Positions 1-9,608 of a DNA stretch of 64,000 nt are shown here, piece by piece (within the stretch, counting starts at the first letter, position 1; the number at the start of each line of letters is the position of its first letter). The position numbers and the translations under genes are program-made. Origin of the DNA: Sediminibacterium ginsengisoli (GTDB lineage: Bacteria; Bacteroidota; Bacteroidia; Chitinophagales; Chitinophagaceae); NCBI RefSeq assembly GCF_900167075.1, contig NZ_FUWH01000001.1, forward strand, positions 614,271 through 678,270, read 5' to 3'. Below the pieces are notes generated by a model, which saw only the letters and a program-made list of their open reading frames with translations, searched no databases and was not told the origin of the DNA.

Positions 1-1379
1 AGGCAAACCAGTGCACCGAGCAACGGAACGATGGGCACCAGTGGTGTTTTGAAAGGACGTTCGATGTTTGGTGATTTAACCCTCAGGATCCATACACCGA
101 TGCTTACGAGCACGAATGCGAACAGGGTACCGAAACTGGTCAGATCACCAGCAACGTGTCCGGGAACAAATGCCGCGAACAGACCTACGAATACAAACAG
201 GATCCAGTTTGCCTTGTACGGTGTTTTGTATTTGGGGTGCAGGTCACCGAATGCTTTAGGGATCAGGCCGTCGTTACTCATGGTGTAGAAGATACGGCTT
301 TGTCCCATCAGCATCACCAGGATCACTGAAGAGAAACCGGCGAGGATGGCAACGGTTACCGCGGTAGACAGCCAGCCATAGCCCGGCATGTAATTGGAGA
401 TCGCGTAGGCAACAGAAGCTTCACGTCCTTTTTCAGGATCAACGAAGTCTTTCCAGTTGGCAACGCCGGTCAGTACGTGTCCGAATAAGATATAAAGAAT
501 AGTACAGATTACGAGTGAACCCAGGATACCGATCGGCATGTCGCGCTTTGGATTTTTAGCTTCCTGTGCAGCAGTTGATACCGCATCGAAACCGATGAAT
601 GCGAAGAATACGATAGCCGCACCACCCAGTACACCACCCCAGCCATGTTTGAACACGCCGGTATAATCTGCGATCACTTTACCTGCACTGTCCGTTACGG
701 CTGCAGTACCTTCAGGGATCAGGTAAGGAGTATGGTTTTCAGGTTTGATGAACTGCCAGCCGAGTGCGATGAAGATCACAACGATCGCAACTTTGATGAA
801 TACGATAATGGCATTAACGGTTGCAGATTCCTGAGTTCCTTTGATCAGGAGCAGGGTCAGCAGCAACAGGATCACCAGTGCCGGTGCATTTAAAAGTCCG
901 GTATGCAGTACGCCTGCAGAGTCTGTAAAGCTTTCAAAGGGACTATGACACCATTCATATGGTATTCGCCCGTCGAAGAGTTTGTTGAGGTATTCGCTCC
1001 AAGCGATGGAAACGGTAGCGGCACCCAGTGCATATTCCATGATCAGTGCCCAGCCGATGATCCATGCGATCAGTTCACCCATTGTTACATAGCTGTATGC
1101 ATAAGCACTGCCGGCGATGGGGATCATGGCAGCGAACTCTGCATAACAAAGGCCGGCAAATGCACAGCCGATAGCGGCAACAATAAATGAAAGGGTAACA
1201 CCCGGACCTGCGGCCTGGCCGGCAGCAGCAGCGGTTCTCACAAACAGACCCGCACCAATGATAGCCCCGATACCCAATGCAATCAGGTTGCCGGCACCAA
1301 GAGTACGTTTCAATCCCTTTTCATTGTCTTCCGCCTGGGCAAGCAATTGAGCCAGCGGCTTCTTTACAAATAGACTCAT
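1..1379 (-). CDS. APC-family amino-acid permease (3' end outside window)
   Basis: Reading the minus strand from the ATG at 1379 gives an open frame that runs off the left edge without a stop, about 459 residues. The start MSLFVKKPLAQLLAQAED is followed by the first APC helix with GIGAIIGAGLFVRT, the glycine-rich motif that binds the substrate amino group in this family. Further hydrophobic segments follow, including GGAAIVFFAFIGFDAVSTAA and QEAKNPKRDMP, a pair typical of cationic amino-acid/polyamine transporters (YfnA/CAT-like). Inner-membrane uptake or exchange of amino acids is inferred; the substrate cannot be told from sequence. Only the last few dozen residues should be missing, since relatives are about 480-500 residues. 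It is divergent from the symporter gene at 1527, with 147 bp between them. Confidence 0.9.
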   Translation of the reverse strand, partial: MSLFVKKPLAQLLAQAEDNEKGLKRTLGAGNLIALGIGAIIGAGLFVRTAAAAGQAAGPGVTLSFIVAAIGCAFAGLCYAEFAAMIPIAGSAYAYSYVTMGELIAWIIGWALIMEYALGAATVSIAWSEYLNKLFDGRIPYEWCHSPFESFTDSAGVLHTGLLNAPALVILLLLTLLLIKGTQESATVNAIIVFIKVAIVVIFIALGWQFIKPENHTPYLIPEGTAAVTDSAGKVIADYTGVFKHGWGGVLGGAAIVFFAFIGFDAVSTAAQEAKNPKRDMPIGILGSLVICTILYILFGHVLTGVANWKDFVDPEKGREASVAYAISNYMPGYGWLSTAVTVAILAGFSSVILVMLMGQSRIFYTMSNDGLIPKAFGDLHPKYKTPYKANWILFVFVGLFAAFVPGHVAGDLTSFGTLFAFVLVSIGVWILRVKSPNIERPFKTPLVPIVPLLGALVC

Positions 1380-1526
1380 AAATACAGTTTGGTTGATTTT
1401 TTCTTTTAAAAAGTTTCGGAAAAGTAATGATTTCTTCATTTCGCAGGCCAATTCTTTTATAAATAACCTGTTTGCCCTATTACGGAACCCCATTACGACT
1501 TATGTCTTATATTGCGACCCTAATTG

Positions 1527-2792
1527 ATGCCCCTTATGAAGAAATCTAACAGGCTTACCCTGTATATTATTATTGCCATGGTAGCCGGTGTTATTCTCGG
1601 TTACCTGATCCACCAGGGATCCTCGCCTGAGACCATACAATCTTTCTCTAAGAACATTAAACTACTCACTACCATCTTCTTAAGGCTGGTACAGATGATC
1701 ATAGCGCCGCTGGTATTTTCTACCCTGGTGGTAGGTATTGCCAAACTGGGCGATCTCAAAACCGTAGGCCGCGTGGGGGGAAAGGCCCTCCTCTGGTTTA
1801 TTTCAGCTTCCCTGGTAAGCCTTTTGCTGGGTATGCTGCTGGTAAATCTCTTCAAACCGGGTGCGGGTATCGACCTGAGCAATGCAGATGTAAGCGGGGC
1901 GAAAGACCTGGTAGGTAAAACCCAGGAATTCAGCCTGGTGAAATTTGTGGAGCATGTATTCCCCAAAAGTATGATCGAGGCCATGGCCAATAACGAGATC
2001 CTGCAGCTGGTGGTATTCAGTATCTTCTTCGGTATTGCAACAGCCGCACTGGGCGATAAGGCCAAAGTTGTGGTGAAAGGACTCGACGCAGTGGCGCATG
2101 TGATCCTTAAAATGGTAGGATATGTAATGAATTTCGCGCCTATCGGTGTATTCGGGGCTATAGCAGCCGTGATCGCTACCAAAGGACTCGAAGTGTTCGT
2201 ATTTTATGGCAAATACCTTGCATTCTTCCTGATTGGCATCGCTGCATTATGGCTGGTACTGCTCACCGTAGGTTTCCTGATCCTGAAGAACAGGCTGCCC
2301 GAGCTGCTGAAAAAAATATTATCACCATTGATCATCGCGTTCAGTACCACGAGCAGCGAAGCGGTATTTCCAAAACTCACGGAAGAACTGGAAAGGTTCG
2401 GCTGTAAGGACAAGATCGTTTCATTTATATTACCGCTGGGGTATTCATTCAACCTGGATGGAAGTATGATGTACATGACATTTGCCAGTATCGCCATTGC
2501 ACAGGCTTACGGAATCCATCTCGATACGGGTACACAGCTCACCATGCTGATTGTGCTGATGCTTACCAGTAAGGGTATAGCAGGTGTTCCGCGGGCATCG
2601 CTGGTGGTAGTAACCGCTACCTGTGCCATGTTCAACATTCCGCCTGAAGGGATCGCACTGATCCTGCCGATAGATCATTTCTGCGATATGTTCAGAACTG
2701 CAACCAACGTACTGGGTAATGCACTTGCCACAAGCGTGGTAAGCAAATGGGAAGGCGCACTGGAAGATCATTCCGCAACAACAACAAGCTAA
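1527..2792 (+). CDS. Dicarboxylate/amino acid:cation symporter (DAACS family)
   Basis: A 421-residue inner-membrane symporter of the GltP/DctA/GltPh family, coupling uptake of glutamate, aspartate or C4-dicarboxylates to Na+ or H+. The family hallmarks are visible: the serine-rich re-entrant loop FSTTSSEAVFPKL (about residue 270) and the cation-site motif in GYSFNLDGSMMYMTF, a variant of the usual NMDGT. Length and hydrophobic pattern fit the eight-helix, two-hairpin fold. The ATG at 1527 is preferred over an in-frame TTG just before it; the ATG at 1536 (MKKSNR) is also possible. The DedA gene follows after only 6 bp, so co-transcription is likely. Which dicarboxylate or amino acid is carried cannot be decided. 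Confidence 0.9.
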   Translation: MPLMKKSNRLTLYIIIAMVAGVILGYLIHQGSSPETIQSFSKNIKLLTTIFLRLVQMIIAPLVFSTLVVGIAKLGDLKTVGRVGGKALLWFISASLVSLLLGMLLVNLFKPGAGIDLSNADVSGAKDLVGKTQEFSLVKFVEHVFPKSMIEAMANNEILQLVVFSIFFGIATAALGDKAKVVVKGLDAVAHVILKMVGYVMNFAPIGVFGAIAAVIATKGLEVFVFYGKYLAFFLIGIAALWLVLLTVGFLILKNRLPELLKKILSPLIIAFSTTSSEAVFPKLTEELERFGCKDKIVSFILPLGYSFNLDGSMMYMTFASIAIAQAYGIHLDTGTQLTMLIVLMLTSKGIAGVPRASLVVVTATCAMFNIPPEGIALILPIDHFCDMFRTATNVLGNALATSVVSKWEGALEDHSATTTS

Positions 2793-2798
2793 TTTATT

Positions 2799-3497
2799 AT
2801 GGTACTGTTAGACATATTATCAGCCGGGTTCCACTGGAGCCAGTTACTGCAGCCACAGTTTTATATCGAACACGGTGGCCTCTGGCTGATCCTGTTCGTT
2901 GTTTTTGCTGAAACAGGTCTTTTTGCAGGTTTTTTCCTGCCCGGCGACAGTCTTCTGTTCGTTGCCGGTATCTACAGCAGCGATATTGCCAGAGAACTTT
3001 ATCCTACCGGTAATGAAATACTGGACCTGTTTATGCTGATGGCACTGATCTCAGCGGCAGGTATCGCAGGCAACAGCGTGGGTTACTGGTTTGGCCGTAA
3101 AGTGGGGCCGGCCATGTACAGCTGGAAAGAAAATATGCTCTTCAAACAGCGTTACCTGGTACAGGCGCATGATTTTTATGAGAAACACGGCGGCGGTGCA
3201 ATTATCATCGCGCGTTTTATTCCTATCGTAAGAACATTCGCGCCGATCATTGCGGGTATTGTACAGATGGAAAAAAAGAAATTCTTTTTCTATAACGTGG
3301 TAGGTTGTATTGCCTGGGTATTCAGTATGCTGTTTGCCGGACACTTCCTGCAGAAATGGATCCTGGCCGAATTCAATTTCGATCTTAAGAATCACCTGGA
3401 AGTGATCGTACTCGGTATTGTACTGGTAACAACCGCACCGGTGCTGATCAAGTTATTGTTTTCAAAAAAAGATCCGTCACGGATAGATAAATTATAA
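2799..3497 (+). CDS. DedA-family membrane protein
   Basis: A 232-residue polytopic inner-membrane protein of the DedA/SNARE-associated (VTT) superfamily, whose bacterial members are linked to undecaprenyl-phosphate and phospholipid translocation. Visible family motifs are FAETGLFAGFFLPGDSLLF (acidic residue followed by F-x-PGD, about residues 36-54) and ARFIPIVRTFAPIIAGI (about residues 143-159), with the conserved Arg and Pro of the re-entrant region. Several hydrophobic stretches and a basic C-terminus fit the family length. It starts 6 bp after the symporter stop, so it probably shares its transcript, and is followed 50 bp later by the MFS gene. The substrate in this organism is unknown. 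Confidence 0.88.
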   Translation: MVLLDILSAGFHWSQLLQPQFYIEHGGLWLILFVVFAETGLFAGFFLPGDSLLFVAGIYSSDIARELYPTGNEILDLFMLMALISAAGIAGNSVGYWFGRKVGPAMYSWKENMLFKQRYLVQAHDFYEKHGGGAIIIARFIPIVRTFAPIIAGIVQMEKKKFFFYNVVGCIAWVFSMLFAGHFLQKWILAEFNFDLKNHLEVIVLGIVLVTTAPVLIKLLFSKKDPSRIDKL

Positions 3498-3547
3498 GCG
3501 GCATTGATTAAGTTAGTGGTCTGATCCATTCAGAAAACGAACTTGCT

Positions 3548-4783
3548 ATGACCGAAAAGAAATACGGGGTGCTTTCCTTGCCCGTTATTGTAGCTGCACT
3601 CGGCTACTTTGTAGATATCTACGACCTGTTACTGTTTACTATTGTAAAAAAAGCAAGCATGCTTGGGGTCGGCGCAACCGATGCCACGATGCTGGCAGAC
3701 AGTACGCGTGTGATCAACTGGCAGATGACGGGCCTTCTGCTCGGCGGTATTCTCTGGGGTATACTCGGCGACAAGAAAGGCCGGCTGAGTGTATTGTTCG
3801 GATCCATCATACTATATTCTGCAGCCAATTTTGCAACAGGTTTTGTGCAGACCGTTAACCAGTACGCATTCTGTCGTTTTGTAGGCGGGTTAGGCCTTGC
3901 CGGCGAACTCGGTGCGGGTATTACACTGGTGAGTGAGCTGCTTCCCAAAAACAAAAGAGGTGTGGGTACGTCTATGGTGGCGGGTATAGGATTAAGCGGT
4001 GCAGTAGTGGCTTATTTTACGTACCGGCTTACAGACGACTGGCGCTTGTGCTATAAGATCGGTGGTTGCCTGGGTATTGCCTTGTTGTTCCTGCGGGTGA
4101 GTGTTGCCGAATCGGGCATGTTCCGCGAAGTGAAACAGGCAGGTGTGGCACGTGGTAATTTCTTTATGCTCATCAATAACCGCAAAAGGTTAAGCAAATA
4201 TATCTGTGCAATTCTTATAGGATTGCCTACATGGTATGTGATCGGTATCCTCGTAAACCAGAGTGATCGTTTCGGGAAAGCCATGTTCGGCAGCACCACG
4301 ATCGATTCGGGCCGCTCCATCATGTTCGCTTATGCAGCAATAGCGCTGGGCGATATCTGTGTAGGCCTTGTAAGCCAGTATTTCAAGAGCAGGAAAAAAG
4401 CCTTGCTGTTGTTTTACGGGTTAACTGTTGCATCGCTGCTGCTTTTCTTCAGCGGATATAATAATACGGATGGCAGCATGTATACGATCTGCGCCATGCT
4501 GGGTTTCAGTACGGGTTTCTGGGCCATATTCATTACCATGGGTGCGGAGCAGTTCGGTACCAACTTAAGGGCTACCGCGGCTACTACCATCCCCAATATG
4601 GTCCGTGGAGCTCTGCCACTGATCAACATGATGTTCCTGGATCTGTTCCAGAAAAGCTGGGGCTGGAGCCTGATCAAAAGTGGTATGGTAACAGGTGTTG
4701 TGGTAATGGGTATAACACTGATTGCTTATTATTTTACGAAGGAAACCTTCCACAAAGACCTCAACTATATCGAGGAAACATAA
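3548..4783 (+). CDS. MFS transporter
   Basis: A 411-residue major-facilitator transporter with about 12 hydrophobic segments. The loop 2-3 signature GDKKGRLSVLFGS (about residue 76) and the helix-4 stretch CRFVGGLGLAGELGAG resemble the sugar/organic-acid:H+ symporter branch (for example shikimate or aromatic-acid carriers). The N-terminal VDIYDLLLF also matches the D-x-x-D type helix-1 motif of that branch. The start at 3548 is the first ATG after the DedA gene. The next gene starts 50 bp downstream. The substrate cannot be assigned. Confidence 0.85.
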   Translation: MTEKKYGVLSLPVIVAALGYFVDIYDLLLFTIVKKASMLGVGATDATMLADSTRVINWQMTGLLLGGILWGILGDKKGRLSVLFGSIILYSAANFATGFVQTVNQYAFCRFVGGLGLAGELGAGITLVSELLPKNKRGVGTSMVAGIGLSGAVVAYFTYRLTDDWRLCYKIGGCLGIALLFLRVSVAESGMFREVKQAGVARGNFFMLINNRKRLSKYICAILIGLPTWYVIGILVNQSDRFGKAMFGSTTIDSGRSIMFAYAAIALGDICVGLVSQYFKSRKKALLLFYGLTVASLLLFFSGYNNTDGSMYTICAMLGFSTGFWAIFITMGAEQFGTNLRATAATTIPNMVRGALPLINMMFLDLFQKSWGWSLIKSGMVTGVVVMGITLIAYYFTKETFHKDLNYIEET

Positions 4784-4833
4784 GCAGGCCGGAATAACTA
4801 TCTTTACCGCTCATCTGAAAAGCTTCCCGGTGT

Positions 4834-5826
4834 ATGAAGTTCCTGGTTATCCGGTTTTCCTCTATTGGCGATATTGTGCTGGCAACACCCGCTATCCGCT
4901 GCCTTAAACTGCAGGTGCCGGATGCGGAAGTGCATTTTCTTACCAAACAATCGTTCAAAGCGGTTACCGAGGCCAATCCTTATATCGACCGGTTTTATTA
5001 TTTCAGGGATAACCTCAGTGAACTGATCAGTGAACTGAAGAAAGAACAATACGATTATATCATCGATCTGCACAAAAATTTCCGTACGCTGCGCATCAAA
5101 ACAGCTTTGCGGACAAAATCGCTGACGTATAAAAAACTAACGCTCCGGAAATTCCTGCTTACCAAGTTCCACATCAACCTGATGCCTAAAAGGCATATCA
5201 CAGACAGGTCACTGGATACATTGAAACCACTTGGCGTGGTGAATGACGGGAAAGGACTGGATTATTTTATACCGGAATCTGCCGTTGTAAATGCAGAGGA
5301 TATTCCTACATCGCATGCAGCCGGTTATATTGCACTGGTCATCGGCGCATCATACTATACCAAGAAATTACCGGTAGAAAAATTGCAGGAATTATGCCGG
5401 TTGATCCCATATCCAGTTATACTGGTGGGCGGAAAGGAAGATGATAACGAAGCCAGGCAGGTAGCTCTTGTTGATCCCGTTCGCATTTACAATGCGTGTG
5501 GTAAATTCAGCCTGAACGAATCTGCCGATCTGGTCCGTAAAGCAAAATTGGTGATCTCGCACGACACCGGTCTGCAATATGTAGCCTGCGCATTCAACAA
5601 GCCCGTACTGGCCATATGGGGCGGCACTTCACCCTTGCTGGATGTGGAACCTTATTATCGCTCAACACCGGATGCCGCATCTTATACCAATTTTATCGTG
5701 CCGGGCTTATCCTGTCAGCCCTGTTCCAATTACGGTACCAAAACCTGTCCGCTCGGTCACTTCAAATGCATGCGCGAACAGGATCTGCAAAACATGGCCG
5801 CCGCTGCGCTGAAAGAACTTTATTAA
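4834..5826 (+). CDS. Glycosyltransferase family 9 (heptosyltransferase-like)
   Basis: A 330-residue GT-B glycosyltransferase of family 9, the family of ADP-heptose:LPS heptosyltransferases (WaaC/WaaF/WaaQ), expected to act at the cytoplasmic face during LPS core or related glycolipid assembly. The N-terminus KFLVIRFSSIGDIVLATPAI is the classic GT9 opening with the catalytic Asp. The C-terminal donor site is seen in HDTGLQYVACAFNKPVLAIWGGTSP. Near the end there is a cysteine cluster (LSCQPCSNYGTKTCPLGHFKCM) common in this family. A strong hairpin terminator follows the stop. The sugar and acceptor are not known, so no gene symbol is given. Confidence 0.88.
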   Translation: MKFLVIRFSSIGDIVLATPAIRCLKLQVPDAEVHFLTKQSFKAVTEANPYIDRFYYFRDNLSELISELKKEQYDYIIDLHKNFRTLRIKTALRTKSLTYKKLTLRKFLLTKFHINLMPKRHITDRSLDTLKPLGVVNDGKGLDYFIPESAVVNAEDIPTSHAAGYIALVIGASYYTKKLPVEKLQELCRLIPYPVILVGGKEDDNEARQVALVDPVRIYNACGKFSLNESADLVRKAKLVISHDTGLQYVACAFNKPVLAIWGGTSPLLDVEPYYRSTPDAASYTNFIVPGLSCQPCSNYGTKTCPLGHFKCMREQDLQNMAAAALKELY

Positions 5827-5841
5827 ACCGGAATCAAAATA

Positions 5842-5867
5842 AAAGGGCGGCCATCTGGCCGCCCTTT
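5842..5867. terminator. Bidirectional intrinsic terminator
   Basis: A perfect 11-bp stem (AAAGGGCGGCC, 4-nt loop ATCT, then its complement) lies between the convergent glycosyltransferase and outer-membrane-barrel genes, with an A-run on the left and a T-run on the right, so it can end transcripts from both sides. Confidence 0.85.
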
Positions 5868-5902
5868 CTGTGTCACTATCATTGGTAGTTCTGTGTACAG
5901 GA

Positions 5903-8353
5903 TTATTTGATCCTTTTTGATTCGCTTTCAAGACCGGTCTGACGCTGACGTGCACCTGATACCTGGTTGCTTCCGAAGCGGTAAGTGAAAGAAAGACGTA
6001 CTGTCTGACTTTCCCAGCCGCCTTTACCATTCAGGTATAAGCCACCAAAGTCGCTGACCGCTCGCCATGGGCTTGCCGTTTTCAGGATATCTGTTGCACT
6101 GATCTTAACAGTTGCTTTCTTCTGCATGAACTGTTTCTGGAAACCGATATCGAGTCCGCCCTGCGATTTTGTTTTAAATGTTGCTCCCCAGATAGATGGT
6201 CCGTTGAACCAGCCGCTTAACTCGGCAGTGTAATCGTTTCCGAGAATGAAAGACTGCTGCATATAAGCACCATACATCGGGATATCACGGCGTATTTCAT
6301 TCTCGCCGATCTTTCCTTTGAACAACTGGTAGTTGAACCAGAGATTCACATAACCATTCCACCATTTTTTGATTGGCAGCGGTGAACCGATATTAACAGA
6401 CAGGATATCCTGTGTAGCCAGGTTCTTCTGCTGGATATAAGTAGCATTGAATGTGGTATCGGTTGTTTGTGTTGCATAATCTTTTACATGACTGTAACCA
6501 AAAGTTGTATTGATCATAGACATGAACGTATGCGTCAGCTCGATGCTGTTGGTGTACTGCGGACGCAGGAACGCATTACCTTTTTCATAAGTCAGCTCAT
6601 CCAGCTTATTCTCAAACGGATTCAGGTCCTGGTAAGTAGGCCTGTCGATACGGCGGCTGAAAGTCAGGTTCAGTGTATGCTTCGGGTTCAGTGTCCAGGT
6701 TAACGCCGCGCTCGGGAACAGGTCGAAATAGTGGCGGCTAACGGTATTATCCGCCTGAACCAGTCCGTCGCCCCTTGTCAGTACACCTTTACTGTTGGTT
6801 TGTTCTCCACGCAGACCAGCCTGCAGGCTCCATTTCTGGCTCAGCTGGCGCTGGTAGTTCACATAAGCTGCATTCACGTTTTCGGTATAATCGAAGCTGT
6901 TGCTGCGGCTCAGGATCTTGGTGATCACACCACCTGCTTCATTGAAGAAATCGAATGTGTTTGTTGTTTTCACATAAGACATCTTGGCACCATAACCCAG
7001 TTTGCCTTTCCATTTAGGGAATTCAACATCGATCTTTGCTGTATAGATATCGATATCGGTAGGGGTATTGTTACGGTTGATTACCTGCGACAGAACGTTT
7101 CCGCTCTGATCGTAATAGTAGTTAGGCTGGTAGCTTTTTCCTGTACCACGGAACAGGCCGTAATCCGCATCGAAGTTGATCTCTTTACCGGCAGTATCTG
7201 CATAACGGTAGTTGATGTTGGCATTCAGATTGGTACGGTCGCCCGGAATGCTGTTCGATGCTTTCAGCGATTTTACGAATGCCTTGGTAGGATTATAGTA
7301 CACATCGGTAGTGCTGTTGCTTGCCCATTCATTGTTACCATAGCTCGCAGTAACCAGTGCACCGATGGTGCTTCTGCTGTTCATGAAGTAATCCGCTCCT
7401 GCTTTGAGGCTGTAGTTCTTATTATCGCTGTAGTTCACTGAGCGCTGATCATAGATCGAATCGCGCTGGATACGATACAGGTCCAGCGTGTTTTCATAAC
7501 GGCCGATATTTACGCCGGCATTGCTGAAGAGGTTCACCTTCTTGTCACGATAGTTCAGGTTTACAGAACCGTTTCCTTTAGGGGTTACCCCTTGTACAAG
7601 GCCTGCTGTAACACTACCGTTGGTGCCGAATTTTTTATTCTTTTTCAGGCGGATATTGATGATACCGGCATTACCGCTTGCATCGTATTTGGCGCTTGGG
7701 TTGCTGATCATTTCAATCGCTTCAACATCGTTACTGTTGATCCCTTTCAGGTAAGCCGCCAGATCTTTGGTGTTGAGCTGTGTCATTTTGCCGTCGATAT
7801 AGATCTTAACACCGGTTTTTCCCTTCATGGAAATGTTCTCGTTGTTATCAACCTGTATGCCCGGGCTTTTCTGAAGAAGCTCAAGCGCGTTGCTTCCGGT
7901 TGCGTTAATACTGTTCTCTACATTAAAAACAGTTTTATCTGCCTTGATCTCGATCATCGGCTTTCTCGATGTAACGGTAACATCCTGCAGTTTTTTGGTA
8001 GCAGGTTCCATCACGATATTGCCTGCATTATAAGCCTGACCTGCCTGCAGATCAAAAACAGGGGAAAATGTTTTTTCATGTCCTACGAGCGCAAAGCTCA
8101 GCAGGAATTTACCATTTCCGGGAGCCGTAATGTCAAAGCGTCCCTTGTCGTCGGAAACATCTGCTTTTACCAGCGTGCTGTCCTGTGCTTTTAAAAGTGA
8201 TATGGTAACAGAAGATAATTCCTTGCCGGTATTATCTTTTACAGTGCCGCTAACTGTGCTTTTGCTTTGTGCAAAGCCGTTGGTAACGGTAATCATCAGC
8301 AGTACTACTGCCATGGATACGATCCTTCTCATTCTTGTTGTTTTGTGCTTCAT
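5903..8353 (-). CDS. TonB-plug outer-membrane beta-barrel protein (OMP_b-brl_3 type)
   Basis: About 816 residues from the preferred ATG at 8353 (MKHKTTRMRRIVSM), which gives a clean signal peptide ending in NGFAQ; upstream in-frame codons add an unlikely leader. Order of parts: signal peptide, carboxypeptidase-regulatory-like beta-sandwich (about 25-110, GTVKDNTGKELSSVTISLL), plug-like domain (about 120-240, including LLQKSPGIQVD and SNPSAKYDASGNAGIINI), then a long barrel with many aromatic-rich strands and a hydrophilic tail after the last strand (TVRLSFTYRFG). This is the Bacteroidota 'outer membrane beta-barrel family' related to TonB-dependent receptors. The ligand is unknown and there is no SusD-like partner. 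It is separated from mdh by a terminator and by a second 17-bp inverted repeat in its upstream region. Confidence 0.85.
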   Translation of the reverse strand: MKHKTTRMRRIVSMAVVLLMITVTNGFAQSKSTVSGTVKDNTGKELSSVTISLLKAQDSTLVKADVSDDKGRFDITAPGNGKFLLSFALVGHEKTFSPVFDLQAGQAYNAGNIVMEPATKKLQDVTVTSRKPMIEIKADKTVFNVENSINATGSNALELLQKSPGIQVDNNENISMKGKTGVKIYIDGKMTQLNTKDLAAYLKGINSNDVEAIEMISNPSAKYDASGNAGIINIRLKKNKKFGTNGSVTAGLVQGVTPKGNGSVNLNYRDKKVNLFSNAGVNIGRYENTLDLYRIQRDSIYDQRSVNYSDNKNYSLKAGADYFMNSRSTIGALVTASYGNNEWASNSTTDVYYNPTKAFVKSLKASNSIPGDRTNLNANINYRYADTAGKEINFDADYGLFRGTGKSYQPNYYYDQSGNVLSQVINRNNTPTDIDIYTAKIDVEFPKWKGKLGYGAKMSYVKTTNTFDFFNEAGGVITKILSRSNSFDYTENVNAAYVNYQRQLSQKWSLQAGLRGEQTNSKGVLTRGDGLVQADNTVSRHYFDLFPSAALTWTLNPKHTLNLTFSRRIDRPTYQDLNPFENKLDELTYEKGNAFLRPQYTNSIELTHTFMSMINTTFGYSHVKDYATQTTDTTFNATYIQQKNLATQDILSVNIGSPLPIKKWWNGYVNLWFNYQLFKGKIGENEIRRDIPMYGAYMQQSFILGNDYTAELSGWFNGPSIWGATFKTKSQGGLDIGFQKQFMQKKATVKISATDILKTASPWRAVSDFGGLYLNGKGGWESQTVRLSFTYRFGSNQVSGARQRQTGLESESKRIK

Positions 8354-8483
8354 CAGACGCAAAGCACACTGAAATGTTACAGTGGAAATATGTATTTGAG
8401 GACGAAACGCATAATTCCGTGACAAGCGGTAGCCCGCACGGAAGAAAAGCAACAGGAAACTGGTAGTAGTTGCAACATCAATT

Positions 8484-8526
8484 CAATCGCCTGAAATAAC
8501 AGTACAGTCGTTATTTCAGGCGATTG
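8484..8526. repeat. 17-bp perfect inverted repeat upstream of the barrel gene
   Basis: The arms CAATCGCCTGAAATAAC (8484-8500) and its exact complement (8510-8526) enclose a 9-nt loop. A T-run (8530-8537) follows on the plus strand only, so it has terminator form for plus-strand transcription, yet no plus-strand gene precedes it. It lies about 130 bp upstream of the minus-strand barrel start and could be an operator or leader structure. Confidence 0.7.
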
Positions 8527-8580
8527 GTGTTTTTTTTATTAAAACGTTGATTTGCGTATTTATACGTTTTTGTTGCAAAA

Positions 8581-8611
8581 AAATAAACCCCGGGAATTCC
8601 GGGGTTTATTT
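8581..8611. terminator. Intrinsic terminator after mdh
   Basis: A 13-bp perfect stem (AAATAAACCCCGG, loop GAATT, complement) is flanked by A-run and T-run, 30 bp beyond the mdh stop on the minus strand. It is symmetrical and can work both ways. Confidence 0.85.
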
Positions 8612-8640
8612 TTTTCAGAAATTATCTTTCTGTTATGAGA

Positions 8641-9570
8641 TTATAAAGTCTTCAGCACATCGTTCATGCTGCGTACAGCATCTGCGCTTTTGTTGAAGAG
8701 TTCTTTTTCTTCGTCGTTCAGTTTGAAATCAACGATCTTTTCCCAGCCGTTCTTGCCAATCACAACAGGAACACCCAGGCAGATATCGCTCTGGCCGTAT
8801 TCGCCTTCGAGGCTTACGCAGCAGGTAAACAGTTTTTTCTCGTCGCGTACGATGCTTTCAACCAGTGCAGCTCCGGCAGCTCCCGGTGCATACCATGCTG
8901 AGGTACCAATGAGTTTGGTGAGGGTTGCACCGCCAACCATCGTATCTGCAACAATCTGTTTTTGCTGCTCTTCAGTCAGGTAATCTGTAACAGGAATACT
9001 GTTCCAGGTTGCAAAACGGATCAGCGGGATCATGGTTGTATCTCCGTGACCACCAACAACCAGTGCATTCAGGTCGGCAGGGCTGCAACCCAGGTGCTGG
9101 CTGAGCTGGTATTTGAAACGGGAGCTGTCCAGCGTGCCGCCCATACCAATGATACGGTTTTTAGGAAGTCCTGTAGATTGCAGGGCCAGGTAGGTCATGG
9201 TATCCATCGGGTTGCTGATCACGATGATGATCGCATCCGGTGAATATTTCAGGATATTCTCGCAAACACCTTTCACGATACCTGCATTGGTACCGATCAG
9301 TTCTTCGCGGGTCATGCCCGGTTTACGTGGCAGACCTGAAGTGATCACTACTACATCAGAACCTGCGGTTTTGGAGTAGTCGTTTGTGCTTCCGGTGATA
9401 CGTGTATCGAATCCCAGCAATGCAGCGGTCTGCATCATATCCTGGGCTTTACCTTCTGCCAGACCTTCTTTGATGTCGAGCAGTACGAGTTCCTGGGCCA
9501 GTTCCTTACGGGCAATGTTATCGGCACAGGTCGCACCTACGGCTCCGGCACCTACTACAGTAACTTTCAT
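8641..9570 (-). CDS. mdh: Malate dehydrogenase
   Basis: A 309-residue NAD-dependent malate dehydrogenase of the LDH-like type, converting malate to oxaloacetate in the TCA cycle in the cytosol. It opens with the Rossmann motif VTVVGAGAVGATCA. The mobile-loop segment GLPRKPGMTREELI carries the substrate-binding arginines, and VVGGHGDTTMIP contains the catalytic His. The Asp of LLDIKEG after the second strand is typical of NAD specificity. Length and the ends are as expected. It is the last gene of a minus-strand run, but a good -7 box (9609-9616) in the 65-bp gap suggests its own promoter, and a terminator follows. Confidence 0.96.
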   Translation of the reverse strand: MKVTVVGAGAVGATCADNIARKELAQELVLLDIKEGLAEGKAQDMMQTAALLGFDTRITGSTNDYSKTAGSDVVVITSGLPRKPGMTREELIGTNAGIVKGVCENILKYSPDAIIIVISNPMDTMTYLALQSTGLPKNRIIGMGGTLDSSRFKYQLSQHLGCSPADLNALVVGGHGDTTMIPLIRFATWNSIPVTDYLTEEQQKQIVADTMVGGATLTKLIGTSAWYAPGAAGAALVESIVRDEKKLFTCCVSLEGEYGQSDICLGVPVVIGKNGWEKIVDFKLNDEEKELFNKSADAVRSMNDVLKTL

Positions 9571-9608
9571 TTTATCTGAGTATTTAGAATGAGGAATTTT
9601 TGACGCTG

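Noticed and set aside
1380..1526. Divergent promoters in the gap between the permease and the symporter
   Set aside because: There are partial matches (TACTTTTC on minus, TATATTGC on plus) but none strong enough to list as a feature.
6731..8194. Open frames on the plus strand inside the outer-membrane barrel gene
   Set aside because: They are shadows of the barrel coding sequence with no promoter or recognisable product.
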